From Amblyomma americanum (lineage: Eukaryota; Arthropoda; Arachnida; Ixodida; Ixodidae), in the NCBI RefSeq assembly GCF_052857255.1, contig NC_135497.1:185081097-185145096 (forward strand): DNA of 64,000 bases, read 5' to 3'. Positions 61,809 through 64,000 of this stretch are shown here, piece by piece (position 1 is the first letter of the stretch; every line of letters starts with the position of its first letter). Both the position numbers and the translations under genes were made by a program. The notes under the pieces were generated by a model. That model was given only the letters and a program-made list of their open reading frames with translations. It did not search any database and was not told the origin of the DNA.

Positions 61809-63762
61809 ACAATGTGTCCCGCGCAACACTGGCTAAGAAGCATGCAACAAACAACCTGAGCCGAAAAATTAATGCTGCATCTCAAAGAAATTCAACTCAA
61901 GCAGAATATCTGGCCTAACTTTATCACCTCCATGTCTATCACCAGAAACGCGTTGCAGCTGATGGCGCCTTGCAAGCGAAGTCATCCTGGAAGAACTCTT
62001 CCGCAACGCACTAATAGGAGGGGACAAATGGATTGTACCGCATTCAGCGTTCGTCGCTTCCTTCAGCACGAATCTCCCCCTTCTTTCGCCGTCCACTAGG
62101 GCGATCCGCCTCCCCCTACTACTATCTTGGGAGGCTGCGTGGGCTAGGGTGGACGCTGACCGCGCTCGCCACTTGACCCTCAACCACCGCCGGCTGCTCT
62201 ATTGCGCCACAGGGGCGCTCTGACAAAAGGAAGGGACAGAAACCTTACTTTCGGGCTCCGTTTGTGAACGAGCGCAAAACGGGGCGTACATTTGTTGTCT
62301 CTTCTTTCGTCCCATTTGTTTGCGCCAACTTCTATAAGACTGTAAGCGCGCACTGAGCCTCAAGATGGTGGATTGGAAACCTTTTTCCCGTGCTACTCCG
62401 TATTGACAGAGAGATGCGGGATGCCTGCTCGCTATTGTGTATTGACGCTTTTAGTTGCCTGGGCGCAACCTCAGCCGGCACGAATCAACAAAAACTGCAG
62501 GCAGCGACGGTTGCAAAACTGAAGTGGTTAGCGGCTGCTGAGTTTACGGCATTGCTGAAGCGCGACGGGCGCAGGAGAAATCGCGGACGAGTTTCTCGCG
62601 AATTCGGTTGTGACCCGAAAAATAAAACCGACGGGGCTGGGGCCAGTGATTGAGCAAACCGCTGATATATTTTCACCATGGAGTAACGTTATACGGGACC
62701 GGCCGACTCGGGAATCATCTGTGCGTCTCCTTTCCTGTCTATACGCGCCACATTGACGTCACGTGCGCCTGCAACGCTGTCTTTGCTTTCTGCTACCACT
62801 TAATCGGCTCTGCACCGGAATTCCCCCCAAATGATCTTCTTCCCAACGCTTAAAACAGTTAGCGCCTGTCGGGAGCGCTGTCTATAATAGAACATATAGA
62901 AAGCGGTAAACAAACGCTGGCTATATCGCAAACGTTGGCTGGGTGCGCACTCTTCGCTAGTTTTTTATTCTAAAAATATAATCTAGATTGTGGCACAAAG
63001 CCAACGTAGGTTTTGCCACAGAGTACTCATGCGTTTCAACGCGAGCGCCGCATTATTCCACCCTTTGTGGCGCATGACACTGCGAACGTTATTCTTGCTT
63101 TTAATAAAATTCGATCATTATAAGTATCACGCTGACGCTGACGTCGCCAGTTTCACTTGCCGTGTGCGGAAACGCTTGGATGCAAGCCTGTGCATAGTAA
63201 AGGAGGAAGGGTGGAGGGGGGCAGCGCACAGTATTTTCCTCTACGAACCATCGGCAGACTGCAGTATGTTTCAGCACTCTCAGTAGTAACGTTCCTTGAT
63301 ATGGTCAAAAACATTTCGACTGCTCTTATCCGCTGTCGCTTGTTGCATTCTCGGACAACCTACAGACACATTTGAATACTCGCGGCCTTCGAGTGCAATT
63401 TTCAAGGCTCAATCACAGCGCATAAATTCTTCGTGCCACTGCAGTAATAGAACACGTCGTGACTTTTTATCTCAACTGCCTCAGTTCGCGCAGCTTAATG
63501 CAGTTATGTCAGGAATATTATAATTTTCTCACAATACCCGTTAAGAGAACCATTGACGCGCAGTATTTCGGCACAGTCTGCATAGGTTCAATGTTGGGTT
63601 TTCTCAAGGCACATGACGGGACTACTATACCTCAACTACGCTCGTAAATACCACCTATTTCCATTACCTCTTTTGAGCGCATTTAACGACAGAAATGACC
63701 GCGCCGCTCCATTCAATTACCCGCATTGACAGGTTTACAACATTCCAATTTTTTACTGTGGT
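61809..63762. other. No recognisable feature
   Basis: About 2 kb of short frames. No domain, array or element end is recognised. Confidence 0.3.
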
Positions 63763-63985
63763 TTAGGTCTGTCATGCTGTTGCTAACCCCAACTTCGCGG
63801 GTTCGAATGCCTGCCGCGGCGGCCGCATTACAGTGAAGGCGGAACGTAAAAGCGCCTGTGTGCTGTGCGTTGTTGGCGCACGCTGAGTAATAACTACACG
63901 TAATCTAAATTAATCCGCAGCCCTGTGCTACGGCTTCCCTCGTATCCCATGCGTCGCTTAGGGACGATAAACGTCACACGTCACT
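63763..63985 (+). mobile_element. Highly diverged Ruka-type SINE
   Basis: The B box 'gcgggttcgaatgcc', 'gccgcggcggccgcattaca', and the tail elements 'ctacggcttccctcgtatcc' and 'cgcttagggacgataaacg' appear in the Ruka order but with many changes and small deletions. It is an old copy. Confidence 0.65.
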
Positions 63986-64000
63986 TAGTACTAATTTTAA

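Overview
The window looks like repeat-rich, non-coding nuclear DNA of a hard tick (Ixodidae, probably a metastriate). The main reason is a set of copies of a tRNA-headed SINE whose body and tail match the Ruka family I know from ixodid ticks (31482-31712, 46359-46605, 49409-49648, 60687-60925). Long (TA)n, (TTG)n, (AGT)n, (GATT)n and (AATG)n arrays, a 100-N scaffold gap, eukaryotic TATA/splice-like signals and the absence of dense operon-like ORFs all fit a large arthropod genome. I recognise no intact host gene. Long reading frames without a recognisable domain are treated as chance.

Layout. 0-5 kb: a foldback element, SINE fragments, a CpG-rich block, the gap, a tRNA-headed SINE bracketed by microsatellites, and a minus-strand GIY-YIG endonuclease remnant of a Penelope-like element (PLE) at 4560-4890. 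5-7.3 kb and 28.4-31.1 kb: two same-strand copies of a long unclassified repeat, each broken by different insertions. 7.3-7.7 kb: a decayed retrotransposon RNase H. 9.9-11.1 kb: a TATA box, a CpG-rich block and a strong splice donor, the best host promoter/first-exon candidate. 13.4-15.6 kb: a large trinucleotide array, a TTAA-flanked MITE and a tiny insertion that is mostly a perfect 52-bp hairpin. 17.3-17.7 kb: the C-terminal end of a non-LTR reverse transcriptase. 23-26 kb: a SINE and a 545-bp inverted repeat resembling two PLE pseudo-LTRs head to head. 31-32.3 kb: a ~50-bp minisatellite split by a SINE, then a CpG-rich promoter-like block. 35-40.7 kb: a retroelement 3' end, further foldbacks and a different tRNA-Ala-headed SINE. 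43-52.4 kb: SINEs, two more foldback elements, a (TA)n array and a clearly readable RT pseudogene at 49836-50375. 54.5-55.8 kb: a CCCTG minisatellite and a DNA transposon with 24-bp terminal inverted repeats differing only by transitions. 60.7-61.8 kb: a Ruka SINE and a 5'-truncated LINE sharing three copies of one target site.

The parts form an insertion history, not a pathway: LINE and PLE fragments supply the retrotransposition machinery that would move the SINEs, and foldback and TIR elements lie between them. The best candidates for something undescribed are the paired long repeat, the recurrent foldback insertions with a shared tail, and the triple target-site duplication.
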